A stretch of 64,000 nucleotides of DNA from Xenopus tropicalis (GCF_000004195.4 NC_030681.2:140798006-140862005), one strand, 5' to 3'; positions 20,870-32,295 are shown, counted from the stretch's first letter. The notes: generated by a model not told the origin, from the sequence alone. Numbers and translations are program-made.

Positions 20870-22540
20870 CATGAAATCACAAGTTTGAATCCCGAATGGG
20901 ATAAATTCAGATTAGATACGATAATTTCTTAAGATCACAAATATCACTAATATGCTTATGAAAAAATCGTATTAGTCACGATAATATCATATTGGCAATC
21001 CGAAAGTCAAGAAATTTTCGTACCAAATGATCGTAAAATGCAGGAAAACCTTTCCGACTTTGATCCTTCTGTGCATGATTTTGGAAGCCTCCCATAGGAA
21101 TCAATGGCACTCTGCAGCTCCAACCCGGCCCAAGGAAAGTCTCCCATAGGGCTCAATGGCACTCTGCAGCTCCAACCCGGCCCAAGGAAAGTCTCCCATA
21201 GGGCTCAATGGCACTCTGCAGCTCCAACCCGGCCCAAGGAAAGTCTCCCATAGGGCTCAATGGCACTCTGCAGCTCCAACCCGGCCCAAGGAAAGCCTCC
21301 CATAGGGCTCAATGGCACTCTGCAGCTCCAACCTGTCCCAAGGAAAGTCTCCCATAGGGCTCAATGGCACTCTGCAGCTCCAACCCGGCCCAAGGAAAGT
21401 CTCCCATAGGGCTCAATGGCACTCTGCAGCTCCAACCTGTCCCAAGGAAAGTCTCCCATAGGGCTCAATGGCACTCTGCAGCTCCAACCCGGCCCGAGGA
21501 AAGTCTCCCATAGGAATCAATGGTACTCTGCAGCTCCAACCCGGCCCGAGGAAAGTCTCCCATAGGGCTCAATGGCACTCTGCAGCTCCAACCCGGCCCG
21601 AGGAAAGTCTCCCATAGGGCTCAATGGCACTCTGCAGCTCCAACCCGGCCCAAGGAAAGTCTCCCATAGGGCTCAATGGCACTCTGCAGCTCCAACCCGG
21701 CCCAAGGAAAGTCTCCCATAGGGCTCAATGGCACTCTGCAGCTCCAACCCGGCCCAAGGAAAGTCTCCCATAGGGCTCAATGGCACTCTGCAGCTCCAAC
21801 CTGGCCCAAGGAAAGTCTCCCATAGGGCTCAATGGCACTCTGCAGCTCCAACCCGGCCCAAGGAAAGTCTCCCATAGGGCTCAATGGCACTCTGCAGCTC
21901 CAACCCGGCCCAAGGAAAGTCTCCCATAGGGCTCAATGGCACTCTGCAGCTCCAACCCGGCCCAAGGAAAGTCTCCCATAGGGCTCAATGGCACTCTGCA
22001 GCTCCAACCCGGCCCAAGGAAAGTCTCCCATAGGGCTCAATGGCACTCTGCAGCTCCAACCCGGCCCAAGGAAAGTCTCCCATAGGGCTCAATGGCACTC
22101 TGCAGCTCCAACCCGGCCCAAGGAAAGTCTCCCATAGGGCTCAATGGCACTCTGCAACTCCAACCTGGCCCAAGGAAAGTCTCCCATAGGGCTCAATGGC
22201 ACTCTGCAGCTCCAACCCGGCCCAAGGAAAGTCTCCCATAGGGCTCAATGGCACTCTGCAACTCCAACCTGGCCCAAGGAAAGTCTCCCATAGGGCTCAA
22301 TGGCACTCTGCAGCTCCAACCCGGCCCAAGGAAAGCCTCCCATGGGGCTCAATGGCACTCTGCAGCTCCAACCCGGTCCAAGGAAAGTCTCCCATGGGGC
22401 TCAATGGCACTCTGCAGCTCGAATGAGCTTGAATGAATCCGAAACTTTTCATACGTGGCGCAACAATACAATTTTGTTGCACAAATTTTGTTGCAAAGTA
22501 CGAAAAAGTCGCACAGCCGACGAAAAAGTCACGGAAAATA
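20870..22540. mobile_element. Probable CGAATGGG-type element hosting the 52-bp array
   Basis: Left of the array, ATCCCGAATGGGATAAATTC and ACGATAATTTC, and right of it, AATCCGAAACTTTTC and TACGAAAAAGTCGC, resemble words in the TTAA-type MITE at 10537. This suggests the minisatellite grew inside such an element. Exact ends were not found, so limits are approximate. Confidence 0.4.
21083..22420 (+). repeat. 52-bp minisatellite, about 26 copies
   Basis: The unit contains GGCTCAATGGCACTCTGCAG, CTCCAACCCGGCCCAAGG and AAAGTCTCCCATA; the marker GCTCAATGG recurs every 52 bp (21151, 21203, 21255 and so on). Units are nearly identical; variants are CCTGTCCC, CCCGAGG, CAACTCC and CATGGGG, the last at the right end. 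A 52-bp period shifts frame each unit, so open frames here are short. The GC-rich array stands out from its AT-rich flanks. Confidence 0.97.
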
Positions 22541-22545
22541 CACTT

Positions 22546-22793
22546 GGGGGGATATATATTATGCTGTGTAAAAAATGGTGAGAAAATTTGCCAGACATCG
22601 CCAGGCTTCACGTTGTATAAACAGCGTCAAATCGGCGTAATTTTTAACGCGTTTTTTCTTCCACCGGAACTTCTGGAAGATAATGGCCTAATAACAGGCG
22701 TTCAGACAGCGATCTTTTCCATTTATTTTACACAGCTTTTTACTCTGTGTTTTCAGCAAATTAGTTTTACACAGCATAATAAATATGCCCCTA
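22546..22793. mobile_element. MITE with GGGGCATATTTATTATGC-like ends
   Basis: Left GATATATATTATGCTGTGTA and right TTACACAGCATAATAAATAT are inverted, closing on GGGG/CCCC. Length about 248 bp. The interior has no coding frame of note; an overlapping 146-codon frame is fortuitous. It is followed by a small palindrome around GAGCGTTCAAACGAACGCTC (about 22796-22815). Confidence 0.7.
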
Positions 22794-22848
22794 AGAGCGT
22801 TCAAACGAACGCTCGGAGTGTTCGTGCATTAGTGAATCTCTCTCTAAG

Positions 22849-22957
22849 GGTGAAGACACACGGAGCTACTTAATGGCTACTAAACGACAGAAAATAACCT
22901 GCCATAGACAATACTGAGAATTGCCTCTGCTAAAACACACGTAGAGACAATTATGCC
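22849..22957 (+). mobile_element. Left half of an AGGGTGAAGACACAC MITE
   Basis: Matches the first half of the 17436 copy, from AGGGTGAAGACACACGGAGC through TGCTAAAACACACGTAGAGA, then stops at ATTATGCCG. The inverted right end is missing. Confidence 0.7.
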
Positions 22958-23289
22958 GTAACCAATGCATTAAGGAAGAGCATGTGTGGGGTAGTTGCAT
23001 CAGTGATGATCTACTGAAAAGCAAAATGGGGCAAATAAACATTCTGATTCGCTGTGCATATGGGCTCACTGGGCAACCTGTAAACTGCAGCCAGGGGAAC
23101 TTGGCTATTGAGGTATGTGGCGATATGGTGCAGACATGCAACAATGAAGCATGAGGGCTGATTGAGTAGATGTACTAAAATATATATATATTTATTATAT
23201 TTATCATTTAAATATCTGACCACCAGATAATTATTTGAATTCTAGAATTAAGGAGAAGAAGTAGAGGTCAACTTGGGAAATACATAGCA

Positions 23290-23640
23290 TTAAAGGAAAA
23301 CTATACCCCCAGAATGAATACTTAACCAACTGATAGTTTATATCATATTAAGTGACCTATTAAAGAATCTCGCCAAACTGGAATATATATATCAGTAAAT
23401 ATTGTCCTTTTACATCCTTTCCCTTGAGCCGCCATTTAGTGATGGGCTGTGTGTTCCCTCAGAGATCAGCTGACAGGAAATAATGCAGCTCTAACTGTAA
23501 CAGGAAGTAGTGTGGGAGCAAAAGGCAGAACTCTGTCCATTCATTGGCTGATGGGGCCTAGCATGTATGTGTGCCTTGGCTTGTTTGTGTGCACTGTGAG
23601 TCCTATGATCCCAGGACATTGGGAAAGAGAGTTGGAAATA
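23290..23640 (+). mobile_element. T2-type MITE, copy without Tc1
   Basis: Starts TTAAAGGAAAACTATACCCC and matches the 15112 element through CTATGATCCCAGG. At the point where the other copy carries Tc1 it simply reads GGAATATATATATCAGTAAA, giving the empty site. The right end is diverged after ACATTGGGAAAGAG. Confidence 0.8.
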
Positions 23641-23649
23641 GAGGCAGAA

Positions 23650-24170
23650 TAGAGAGATCAGCTGGAAATTAATACATCTGTGTAAAATATACCACATTCT
23701 CACTTTTAGGGTCTTTAACCCAATGGTGCATTCTGTATTCTGGTGCCAGGGATAGAGATAATGAGCTAAAGGAACTCTGGGGCTCCCAAGTGAATAATCA
23801 AAAACAAAAATAGAAAATCTCATTATGTTAACTAATCGCACGTTCTTAGATGCACTCATCTGTATGGAATATAGCCAAATATGTAGGGCAAGTCCACATC
23901 CATAAATAACAAATGCCAGCCAATGATCATCATCATAACTCATTAATTTGGTAATAGGCAACGTGTCTTTGTTTTCCTCCCCCCCAGACACATACCTATA
24001 TGCCCCTATGTTTCTTGTATTTCAGTTTTTTACATTTTACAGCTTTCTTTTTCTAATCCCTGACTTCAGTAAAGTGTTCCAGACTTGTCTGTATTTGAGC
24101 ACTGTAAGTAGTCTGGGTGTTATTTACCCACTTAGAGCTTTCTGTTGGCTGCAATAGTTGGAGAAAAGCT
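23650..24170. other. No feature recognised
   Basis: Unique-looking. A 166-codon minus-strand frame (23491-23991) overlaps the MITE and shows no domain, so it is not called. Confidence 0.4.
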
Positions 24171-24179
24171 CAAGAACAG

Positions 24180-24400
24180 TAAATTAGCGACAGCATTTAT
24201 ATTGCAATAAAATACGTCTCCAGTGACTGTGGAAGAACGCAGAGAAACGCAATTGGAAATTTAAATTGCACCTTTTAAACTCCAATTTGCTCAGTATGCT
24301 CAAGTCAGATTGATGAAATCATTGAAACTTTCTTGCCGGCATTTTGTGGGCAATAATCCTGGTTAAAAGGTTAAGGTGCAAATAAGAGTCAGATTGTAAC
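24180..24400. promoter_or_regulatory. Candidate conserved non-coding element
   Basis: Short repeat-free stretch with CAATTGGAAATTTAAATTGC, AACTCCAATTTGCTCAG, GATTGATGAAATCATTGAAA and GTGGGCAATAATCC. The TTGATGAAATCA/TCATTGAA words suit homeodomain or SOX binding. No coding frame. Called only on composition and the absence of repeats. Confidence 0.22.
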
Positions 24401-24629
24401 CACTATTAAGATAAAGATTTATAAAAATTAAAATGCTCCATTGGAAGTGTCAGAGGATACTTTGACGTAGTTGGCCAGACTGAATATATTGCAATTTATG
24501 GACAATACATGAACAATTCCTGTTTCGTTTACAGCAGTGCTGTACAACTTCTATGGTACTGAGGGATGGAATCAGCTGGAGAGCACTGGTTTAAAGGGAA
24601 GGGCATTTCTTGCTTAGTGTCTTAATGTC

Positions 24630-24630
24630 C

Positions 24631-24662
<32 letters not shown>

Positions 24663-24860
24663 GGAAAAACGTCGGCACTCACAGGATTTTCATGATGAAT
24701 ACTCATGGACAACAGAGCCGACATTTTTCCTGTCTATTCCAATTTCTGCTGCTCTGGCACCCAGGTATCGCATTCAAATTCTGGTGTGCTCTCCATTCTG
24801 CGACTTTATATATATATATATATATATATACAGTATATATATATATGTATATATATAGAG
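24630..24860. repeat. TA microsatellites around an inverted repeat
   Basis: A (TA)n tract at 24632-24658 and another at about 24808-24857 enclose about 150 bp. Beside the first tract, GACAGGAAAAACGTCGGC (about 24660-24677) pairs with GCCGACATTTTTCCTGTC (about 24717-24735). It may be an element inserted into a TA tract, or the tract may have grown from its ends. Confidence 0.75.
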
Positions 24861-24884
24861 TGAGTGCAGAGGACCTCTTGTTAC

Positions 24885-24979
24885 TGAGAATTGCTTCTGC
24901 TAAAACACACGTAGAGACAGTTACCAGTAAATGATCAGCATTGTCTATTTTTGTAGCTGTGACAAGTAGCTGCTACTAG
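24885..24979 (+). mobile_element. Right half of an AGGGTGAAGACACAC MITE
   Basis: From ACTGAGAATTGCTTCTGC through GACAAGTAGCTGCTACTAG it matches the right half of the 17436 copy. It is cut before the terminal inverted repeat by the hAT-type MITE at 24980. Confidence 0.7.
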
Positions 24980-25259
24980 TAGTGATGAGTGAATCTGCCC
25001 CATTTGCTTCGCTGAAAAATTCACAAATCTTTCAAAAGATTTGCGAAACGGCGAAAATGTCGCGCGTCAAAAAAATTGTCACCCACGACTATTCTTTTGA
25101 CGTCCGCGGCTATTCTTTCGTCGCCAGCGGCTATTCAATTTTTGGACGCACGGCAAATTTTTTCATCAGTTTCGCGAAACAATCCGCCAATGGCGAAACG
25201 CGGGAAATTTGCTGCGAAACATTTTGCCCATGCCTGGCGAAACATTTTGCCCATCACTA
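24980..25259. mobile_element. hAT-type MITE, TAGTGATG family
   Basis: TAGTGATGAGTGAATCTG to GCCCATCACTA, opposite orientation to the 19144 copy. Flanking 8-mers GCTACTAG (24972-24979) and GCAACTAG (25260-25267) match at 7 of 8. It inserted into the MITE fragment at 24885. Confidence 0.88.
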
Positions 25260-25327
25260 GCAACTAGTAATGTAGTCAGTAATGTAGCTTTAATGGGTAA
25301 GGAGATAAGAGAATATATGAGTAGATG

Positions 25328-25563
25328 TATGTATGTATATCTTTATTTATAAAGTGCTACTTATGTACACAGCGCTGTACAGTAGAATAGATTAATACAA
25401 ACAGGGGGTTAAAGATAATGGATAAATACAAAGTACAACAATAAATACAAATAAATACAAGGTGCAGTTGCAATAAGAGTCAGAAACACAAGATGAAGGA
25501 GGTCCCTGCCCCGTAGAGCTTACAATCTATATGGGAGGGGTAAATAACAGACACAAATGGGCA
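25328..25563 (-). mobile_element. L2-like LINE 3' tail retroposon
   Basis: Read on the minus strand it contains AGATTGTAAGCTCTACGGGG, CAGGGACCTCC, GTACAGCGCTGTG, GCACTTTATAAATAAAGATA and an ATAC-type tail, the layout of L2-family 3' ends (TTGTAAGCTC ... GGGCAGGGAC ... CTCAATAAAT in mammals). A perfect 11-bp duplication ATGAGTAGATG lies at 25317-25327 and 25564-25574, proving retroposition of a 5'-truncated copy. No coding part remains. Confidence 0.85.
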
Positions 25564-25574
25564 ATGAGTAGATG

Positions 25575-26300
25575 CAAAAAAGACCTAAAAAACCAGGAGC
25601 AAAGTTTGCTACACTTCTTATCACCTATAGCTGGTAGCATTTAATGGTCACTTGTTTAAAAGGAAGCATTTTATTGGTTGCCATGGGTTACTGCTCCAGG
25701 ACAAACTTTTATCCAGGACAAGCATTTTATTACACGGGGGTTATATAAGAAATCTATGTTTTTTGCCATTTTAAACATGTGACTTACGTTTGACGCCGCC
25801 TCTTTGGCTTTTCTGTATAATGAGCCCACCCAGCCAGCCATTAGAGGAATCGATGGACTTACTGTACAGATCTCATTATCTCTCTTTAAACCAACTAAGC
25901 CTATACTTGGGGAAAGGATTAAGACAGGTTTAGCTCACTAATATACCAGCCTGATTTATTTATTATGTTGAACATAAAGTGCTTACTTTCTCTCTTTAAT
26001 ACAAAATAAATATTTGCAGTTTTTCTATGCACTTAGAATGGAAAAGAACTGGCAGCACCAATACTGGCTCGTCATCGTCACAACCTACAAACGTCTGGCA
26101 CCGATAAGAACATTCTCCCTTGTTATTAATCCCCAAGATGACTGCTTTTGGAGAAGATATAACACATTAATCAGATCTCTTCTGTTCTTGCATAAACCTG
26201 GTAATTACGATGCATTTATTCCACGTGTATAATAATAAGCATATGTGGCTCGGGGCCACGGCTTGGAAGGGGGACTAAAAGAATATAATATGATTATGAT
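25575..26300. other. No convincing feature
   Basis: A 72-codon frame at 26014-26232 follows a possible acceptor (TTTGCAG near 26015-26021) but has no recognisable domain or partner exon. The rest is unremarkable. Confidence 0.35.
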
Positions 26301-26304
26301 ATGA

Positions 26305-26540
26305 TTCTGGATCCCTTATCCAAAAGCTCCTAATTATGGAAAGGCCCTCTCCCATAGAGTCCATTTTAGGCAAATCATTTTTATCAAATCATTTAGCAAT
26401 AAAACAGTTTTTTATACTTGGTAACTGAGCTGCATGAATCCATATCGGTGGCAAAATAATCCTATTGGTTTTATTTAATGGTTTTTTTTAGCAGTCTTAA
26501 GGTATGGTGACCCAAATTAAGGAAAGATCCTATGCCTGTG
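26305..26540 (-). mobile_element. Degraded CAGGTATRGGA MITE, about one internal unit
   Basis: GGATCCCTTATCCAAAAGCTCC at the left and AAAGATCCTATGCCTGTG at the right resemble the family ends; between them CCATAGAGTCCATTTTAGG and ATCCTATTGGTTTTATTTAA match the non-repeat arms and a single unit. It shows the family without array expansion. Confidence 0.65.
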
Positions 26541-26756
26541 TTTAATGATTTAGGAATATTCTGATACAGTGGGGCCTAAGGGCAAATGCCTACCCTAAAA
26601 CCAGCTGTGCATCTTTATATAAATGAAAAGAAAAATAAAGACTCTTTATAGATGAAGATCCCTTTTCTAGGAGTGATGGACCAGAAGAAGCAGCAATACA
26701 GAAGTATCGATGGCCCTATTACTCTGCTATGTAACACTAAATACTACTATTCAGAC

Positions 26757-26852
26757 TAAAGCTGGCCACTCACTGACCAATAAAAGCTGCTGGCTTAGTC
26801 CCTCCAGACCAAGTCAGCAGCTTATTGGCTCATGTATGGCCAACTGCTCAGT
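26757..26852. mobile_element. Small Harbinger-like palindromic MITE
   Basis: GGCCACTCACTGACCAATAA pairs with TTATTGGCTCATGTATGGCC, and AGCTGCTGGCTTAG with AAGTCAGCAGCT. The left edge TAAAGCTGGCCA resembles the AGGTGGCCATACAC termini. Divergence prevents a confident target duplication. Confidence 0.5.
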
Positions 26853-27179
26853 CTCCCTCGTCCCATCAGATGAGGACCACATTGGGCATTAATGCAATCC
26901 TCCACAGGCCCTGCAGTATTATTCAAATTGGGAATTACACATTTAGCAAAACCTAATGGATTCCCAGTAGTTTGATATTTTCCCACTGTATCATTGTTTT
27001 CCTGACAGTCAGAAAAATTTTAGATGAATTGTCACGTTTCAAACAAGATACCTAACACTTCATCAGGATGTATTCGACTGCTTTAACATCATTTTGTTGT
27101 TAGTACTTGGTGCTACCTTACTGCAGCCTTTCTGGATCCTTACTCCCCAATGCCTTCTCCTAAATCCAGGTATCCCAAT

Positions 27180-27899
27180 TTTTTTTTACTCATAAGCATA
27201 ATAAAAGTTCCTCGAGGATGTAAAGCAGGGGTCGGGAACCTTTTTGGCTGAGAGAGCCATAAACACCACATATTTTGAAATGTAATTCCGTGAGAGCCAT
27301 ATAATATGTTTGGCCGCGGATGCTGCGGGGCATGGTAGGGTGGGTCCCAAGGATGCCGGATGCGATGCGGAGGAGGGCGTGGTCTGCGTTCAGCGGATAG
27401 AAGACGTTTTCTAAGGCTTAGAACACGTCTTCTATCCGCCGAGCGCAAGTTAGGGTGGGTGCCAAGGATGGCAGATGTGATGCAGAGGAGGGCTTGGCCT
27501 GCGCTCGCCGCATAGAAGACGTGTTCTAAAGGTGGCCACACACGTACCGAGGTTTCGTACGAAACGTCTTCTATCCGCCGAGCGCAGGCCATGCCCCCCA
27601 TTATTTTTTTTATTAAAGATTTGGCAGCGAGCCAGATGCAGCCATCAAAGGAGCCATATCTGGCTCCCGAGCCATAGGTTCCCTACCCCTGATGTAAAGT
27701 AAGGGCTGTGATTGGCTATTTGGTAGCCCCATGTGACTGCTGACCTGCAGGAGGCTCTGCTGGAGCAAAACTCTGGGCTTCCAAAACTTGCCTCCAAGCC
27801 AGAAATGTAAAAATGGCACCTACTTTGAGGCCACTGGGAGTAACATCATAGGAGGTGGTGAGTAACATGTTTCTCCCGAGCCCCTGGTTGGGAATCGCT
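27180..27899. mobile_element. CAGTGATCCCCAACC-family hAT-type MITE, split by another
   Basis: The right part (TAAGGGCTGTGATTGGCTAT through CCCTGGTTGGGAATCGCT) and a short left part (CATAAGCATAATAAAAGTTC) match the 39864 copy. The left terminus is degraded. A second hAT-type MITE (27226-27691) with its own 8-bp duplication separates the parts. Confidence 0.8.
27226..27691. mobile_element. Nested hAT-type MITE, CAGGGGTCGGGAACC ends
   Basis: Begins CAGGGGTCGGGAACCTTTTT and ends GGTTCCCTACCCCTG, with a perfect 8-bp duplication ATGTAAAG (27218-27225 and 27692-27699). The interior contains AGAAGACGTNTTCTA-type palindromes in multiple copies and the phrase AAAGGTGGCCACACACG, a piece resembling a Harbinger-like end. 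Non-coding; a 153-codon minus frame crossing it is fortuitous. Confidence 0.93.
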
Positions 27900-27904
27900 A
27901 CTAA

Positions 27905-28930
27905 ATAGAATGGTCTAAGAATTCTGACAATTTATTAAGATTGTCAAGTAGGCAATGCCTAAAATTTGGGCATCACTCTGTAAAACTATGTAGGCATTAG
28001 GCATCGTCCGCTGAGTTAAAAGTGAGCCATGGCCATGTGTGAGCCGTCTTTAGGATGCAAGAGAAATCTAGATTTGTAGCAAATGTCCCCCCATCTCAGC
28101 TGTTGCAACAATACTCTACTATTATTAGAAGTTCTTATTTTCTTCCCAAAACAGCTCCATAGAAAGATAATTATAGAATCCGTTGCTCCAAGGGGTGTAA
28201 ATTATACACAAAGGATTTCGGAAACTCCCTGATAAAGTTCTGTTTGCCAAGATTCTGTCATCCCTGATTCCATGTTAGAGGTTCTGTCTATAACTCAAGG
28301 ACTTGCACAGATCAGGGCAAGCCGGGCTAAATATACGTTGGAATATTGTTCTAAGAATTAATGACACTGTCTGGGCAATTTTATATAAATCATCATCTAA
28401 ACATGGTTTTATTTTGGTGTCAGCAAATTTTAGAAAGTCACATCTCCAAGACAGCCACATTCCAGTCTAGTTTATTGAGAGAATAAAAAAGGTTATAAAA
28501 GGAGAAAAAGCACCCTTTTTTATAAGCAGAATTTCTTCATATGAAAAATATGTATTTGCCACGTGTTTCCCATTACAACCTGGCCTGTCAGGTGTCAGTA
28601 GGAATGTGCTACTCCAGCTGCTCAGGCAGAGTTTAACATCCATTTGTGACTTTCACAAATTTCGTTCCGAAATTAAATTGAATGCACAAACACGCAAAAA
28701 AGTTTCACCGGGATCTTTGAAAGTTTGCAAAATTTTAATGGAAATCACCATATTTTTATCCAGTCCCAAAATCCCCATGTAAAGGTAGATGCCTACTAGT
28801 CCCTAGTAAGTTGCATACCCATACAATAGTAAATCAAGCTGCAGCCCATGGTTTTTACCTCGGCATTTCTGGTTGGGGATCATTGTGCTGAGGGAACCCT
28901 GGAATAACTGCCAGACCCATGGCTTATGCT
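27905..28930. other. No feature recognised
   Basis: About 1 kb without arrays or terminal repeats. No credible exon. Confidence 0.4.
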
Positions 28931-28934
28931 TGTA

Positions 28935-30150
28935 CAGGTATTGGATCCCTTATCCGGAAACCCATTATCCAGAAATCTCAGAATTACGGAAAGCCTGTCT
29001 CCCATAGACTCCATTTTAATCAAATAATATAGAATTTTAAAATTGATTTCCTTTTTCTCTGTAGTAATACAACAGTACCTTGTAATTGATGCCAACTAAG
29101 ATATAATTACCCCTTATTGGGGGCAGAACAGCCCTATTGGGTTTATTTAATGGTTAAATGATTCCCTTTTCTCTGTAATAATAAAACAGTACCTGTACTT
29201 GATCCCAACTAAGATATAATTACCCCTTATTGGGGGCAGAACAGCCCTATTGGGTTTATTTCATGGTTAAATGATTCCCTTTTCTCTGTAATAATAAAAC
29301 AGTACCTGTACTTGATCCCAACTAAGATATAATTAATCCTTATTGGGGGCAGAACAGCCCTATTGGGTTTATTTAATGGTTAAATGATTCCCTTTTCTCT
29401 GTAATAATAAAACAGTACCTGTACTTGATCCCAACTAAGATATAATTAATCCTTATTGGGGGCAGAACAGCCCTATTGGGTTTATTTCATGGTTAAATGA
29501 TTCCCTTTTCTCTGTAATAATAAAACAGTACCTGTACTTGATCCCAACTAAGATATAATTACCCCTTATTGGGGGCAGAACAGCCCTATTGGGTTTATTT
29601 CATGGTTAAATGATTCCCTTTTCTCTGTAATAATAAAACAGTACCTGTACTTGATCCCAACTAAGATATAATTACCCCTTATTGGGGGCAGAACAGCCCT
29701 ATTGGGTTTATTTAATGGTTAAATGATTTCCTTTTCTCTGTAATAATAAAACAGTACCTGTACTTGATCCCAACTAAGATATAATTACCCCTTATTGGGG
29801 GCAGAACAGCCCTATTGGGTTTATTTCATGGTTAAATGATTCCCTTTTCTCTGTAATAATAAAACAGTACCTGTACTTGATCCCAACTAAGATATAATTA
29901 CCCCTTATTGGGGGCAGAACAGCCCTATTGGGTTTATTTAATGGTTAAATGATTCCCTTTTCTCTGTAATAATAAAACAGTACCTGTACTTGATCCCAAC
30001 TAAGATATAATTAATCCTTATTGGAATCAAAACAATCCTATGGGGTTTCATTAATGCTTTATTGATTTTTTAGTAGACTTAAGATATGGAGATCCAAATT
30101 ATGGAAAGGTCCCTTATCTGGAATACCCTTGGTCCCAAGCATTCTGTATT
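28935..30150 (-). mobile_element. CAGGTATTGG MITE with nine 113-bp units, right end lost
   Basis: Starts CAGGTATTGGATCCC after TA (28933-28934). Unit markers lie near 29090, 29203, 29316, 29429, 29542, 29655, 29768, 29881 and 29994. TTAATGG and TTCATGG variants largely alternate from unit to unit. The right arm reaches CTTGGTCCCAAGCATTCTG and then runs into unrelated sequence, so the closing inverted repeat is missing. Confidence 0.9.
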
Positions 30151-30154
30151 TTAT

Positions 30155-30568
30155 GTGCACCAGGTCCAGCAACCAATCAGATGGTTCTCCTGTTTGTATG
30201 TTGGGGTCGTTCCAATAAACACATGGGAACTGTACCAGACAACAATGCAAAAAAGAGATACACATGCTTAACACTTCAATTTTGCTATATTTGCACCTGT
30301 TTCGTATCCGCTGAAAGATACTCCACTTTGTGCTAATGTATTTATGATTTCTTTGCATGGGCTGTTGCCTATAAATCAGTGCACATCACAGTTTGTTTCG
30401 CCTGCACAGTTAATACATTTTACCATCTGACTCTTATTGAATGCGATAAATATAGATGTTCTATGATTTCAGCTGGTATAAATGCTAAAAAAGAATCCAA
30501 ACGCAGTCACTCGGATCCATCTGAATAGGTTGGTACGGAGGAATGCATACCTACTCACTCCTACTGCA
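30155..30568. other. No feature recognised
   Basis: Unique-looking sequence between two mobile elements. Confidence 0.4.
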
Positions 30569-30576
30569 GATGGATG

Positions 30577-32052
30577 CATGGGCGTCCGCAGAAAATTTTC
30601 CAAGGGGGGGCAAGTAAGCTAGCATCATCCTGCAACAGATAAATATATATATATATTTTTTTTTTTTTTGCAGGATGATACTAGGGGAGGCTAAATATGG
30701 CCCATACACAGACTGACCTATAGCTAATGTGACACTTAGTGGATTCACTGCTGACGTAAAAAGTTAACCTCCCAACTACCTCTTGCCGTTCCCACTGACT
30801 CCCAGGGATACTGTACAAAAGTGTGGGTGGGGGTGCTTTTTTTTTTTACCCTAAAATGTTTAGTATTAGTAGTAAAAGTATTCATACGCGCACTTCTGTT
30901 AGGGGATCAGCAAACATTTGTGTTTGGGATCAGTTAGCTTAAAGGGGTAGTTCGCATTCGAATTCACTTTTATTTTTAATGGTTTTTCAGTTATTTAGCT
31001 TTTTGTTCAGCAGCTCTCCATTTGGTATTTCAGCAGCTATCTGGTTGCTAGGGTCTTATTTACCCTAGCAACCAGGTAGTGATTTAAACAAGAGATGGGA
31101 ATATGAATAGTTAAGGGGCCTACTTGGAAAAATAAGTAATACAAAATTATAATAATAATAAAATTGTAGCCTCGCAGAGCAATATTTTTTGGCCCCCATT
31201 TGAAATCTGTATAGAGGCAGAAGAGAAAGGCAAATTATTCAAAAAAAATAATTAGGAAGACCAATTGCAAAGTTGCTAGGAATAGGCCATTTTATAACAT
31301 ACTAAAGGTTAACTTAAAAGTGAACCACCCCTTTAGATGTGTTTATGTTAGTTTTATAGCAAGAAAGGCAGTGGGTACTGACTCCCCATTATATACAGTG
31401 AGACACAGTCTGTATTTACAAACCCAGCACATTATATACAGTGAGAAGCAGTGGGTACTGATGGCAGATATTCAGGCCCTGGCACTATAACACTGGCACT
31501 GATACACAACATTGGCCCCACTGTAACTTACTATAAATGAACAAAACAATGACAAAAAAAAAAAAAAAATAGTAAGTGCAAAAAACAACAACAAATATAT
31601 AAACACACAATGAGCTTTTTCAGAGGGAAAGAGTTAACTTACCCTCCATGTGTTAGGGTAGGGGATAGATTATAAATTAAACAATTTAATGTCAGCTAGT
31701 GATTCTTTAGAACTGTATAGTGCCTGTGGGATGAAAACTGCAGCAAAAGTTGAGAGTTGGTTCTCAGGTAAAGTTACAGCTGCAGATTCATCTTTTCAGT
31801 CTTTATTTCTGTTTCCAGTTTGCAAAATCTCCCGATCCCTGTGCGCATCTGTGCTCTGATTGGTCAATTTTACTGTCTGTCAAGGAAGCTGTGCTCTGAT
31901 TGGAGAATTCACAAGAAGAAAGATCCAATCGGAGCACAGCAAAAACGGGCTTGAGGGGAAGGTGCAGAAACGGAGTAAGGTTTTTGTTTTTTTTGCTACT
32001 TTTCCAGGGGGGGGCAAGTGCCCCCTCTTGCCCCCTTCTGTGGACGCCCATG
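30577..32052. mobile_element. Large hAT-type non-autonomous element, CATGGGCGTCCGCAGAA ends
   Basis: Left end CATGGGCGTCCGCAGAA and right end TTCTGTGGACGCCCATG are inverted, with a perfect 8-bp duplication GATGGATG (30569-30576 and 32053-32060). Subterminal GGGGGGGCAAGT motifs sit at both ends. The 1.5-kb interior carries a nested T2-type MITE and an inner inverted pair (CTGTGCTCTGATTGG against CCAATCGGAGCACAG, 31886-31939). No transposase remains. Confidence 0.92.
30939..31336. mobile_element. Nested T2-type MITE
   Basis: TTAAAGGGGTAGTTCGC at the left and GTGAACCACCCCTTTAG at the right are inverted, matching the TTAAAGGRR terminus with a TTAA-type target. Inner landmarks GGTTGCTAGGGTC and CCCTAGCAACCAGG form a central palindrome. 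I recognise the layout as a very common Xenopus repeat. Confidence 0.9.
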
Positions 32053-32295
32053 GATGGATGGGAGCATGATGAAACTCTAGTCAGACATTCCGGATCCAAT
32101 CTTGTACCGACTCAACAGATTCAATTGGATCTTACTAACAAACTTAAAGTCAGACCAACTGCATACATACATATTCATATCTATATGAGCCGTATGGTGT
32201 TACTGTGGCCAGGCACCTTAAAACCTTGGATTAACACTGGAGGCATCACCATTCCGTTCTTTCTTTAAAGCAGCTGGTGTCCTCTTCATTTACTC

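Noticed and set aside
21083..22420. Possible CRISPR array
   Set aside because: The 52-bp units are contiguous with no unique spacers, and the DNA is vertebrate. The same applies to the 113-, 87- and 21-bp arrays.
22849..24979. Left and right half-MITEs read as one element split by a 2-kb insertion
   Set aside because: The two halves overlap in content (both contain the ACTGAGAATTGC segment), so they are two separate truncated copies.
26014..26232. 72-codon frame following a TTTGCAG acceptor-like site
   Set aside because: The acceptor is weak, there is no donor or partner exon, and no family resemblance.
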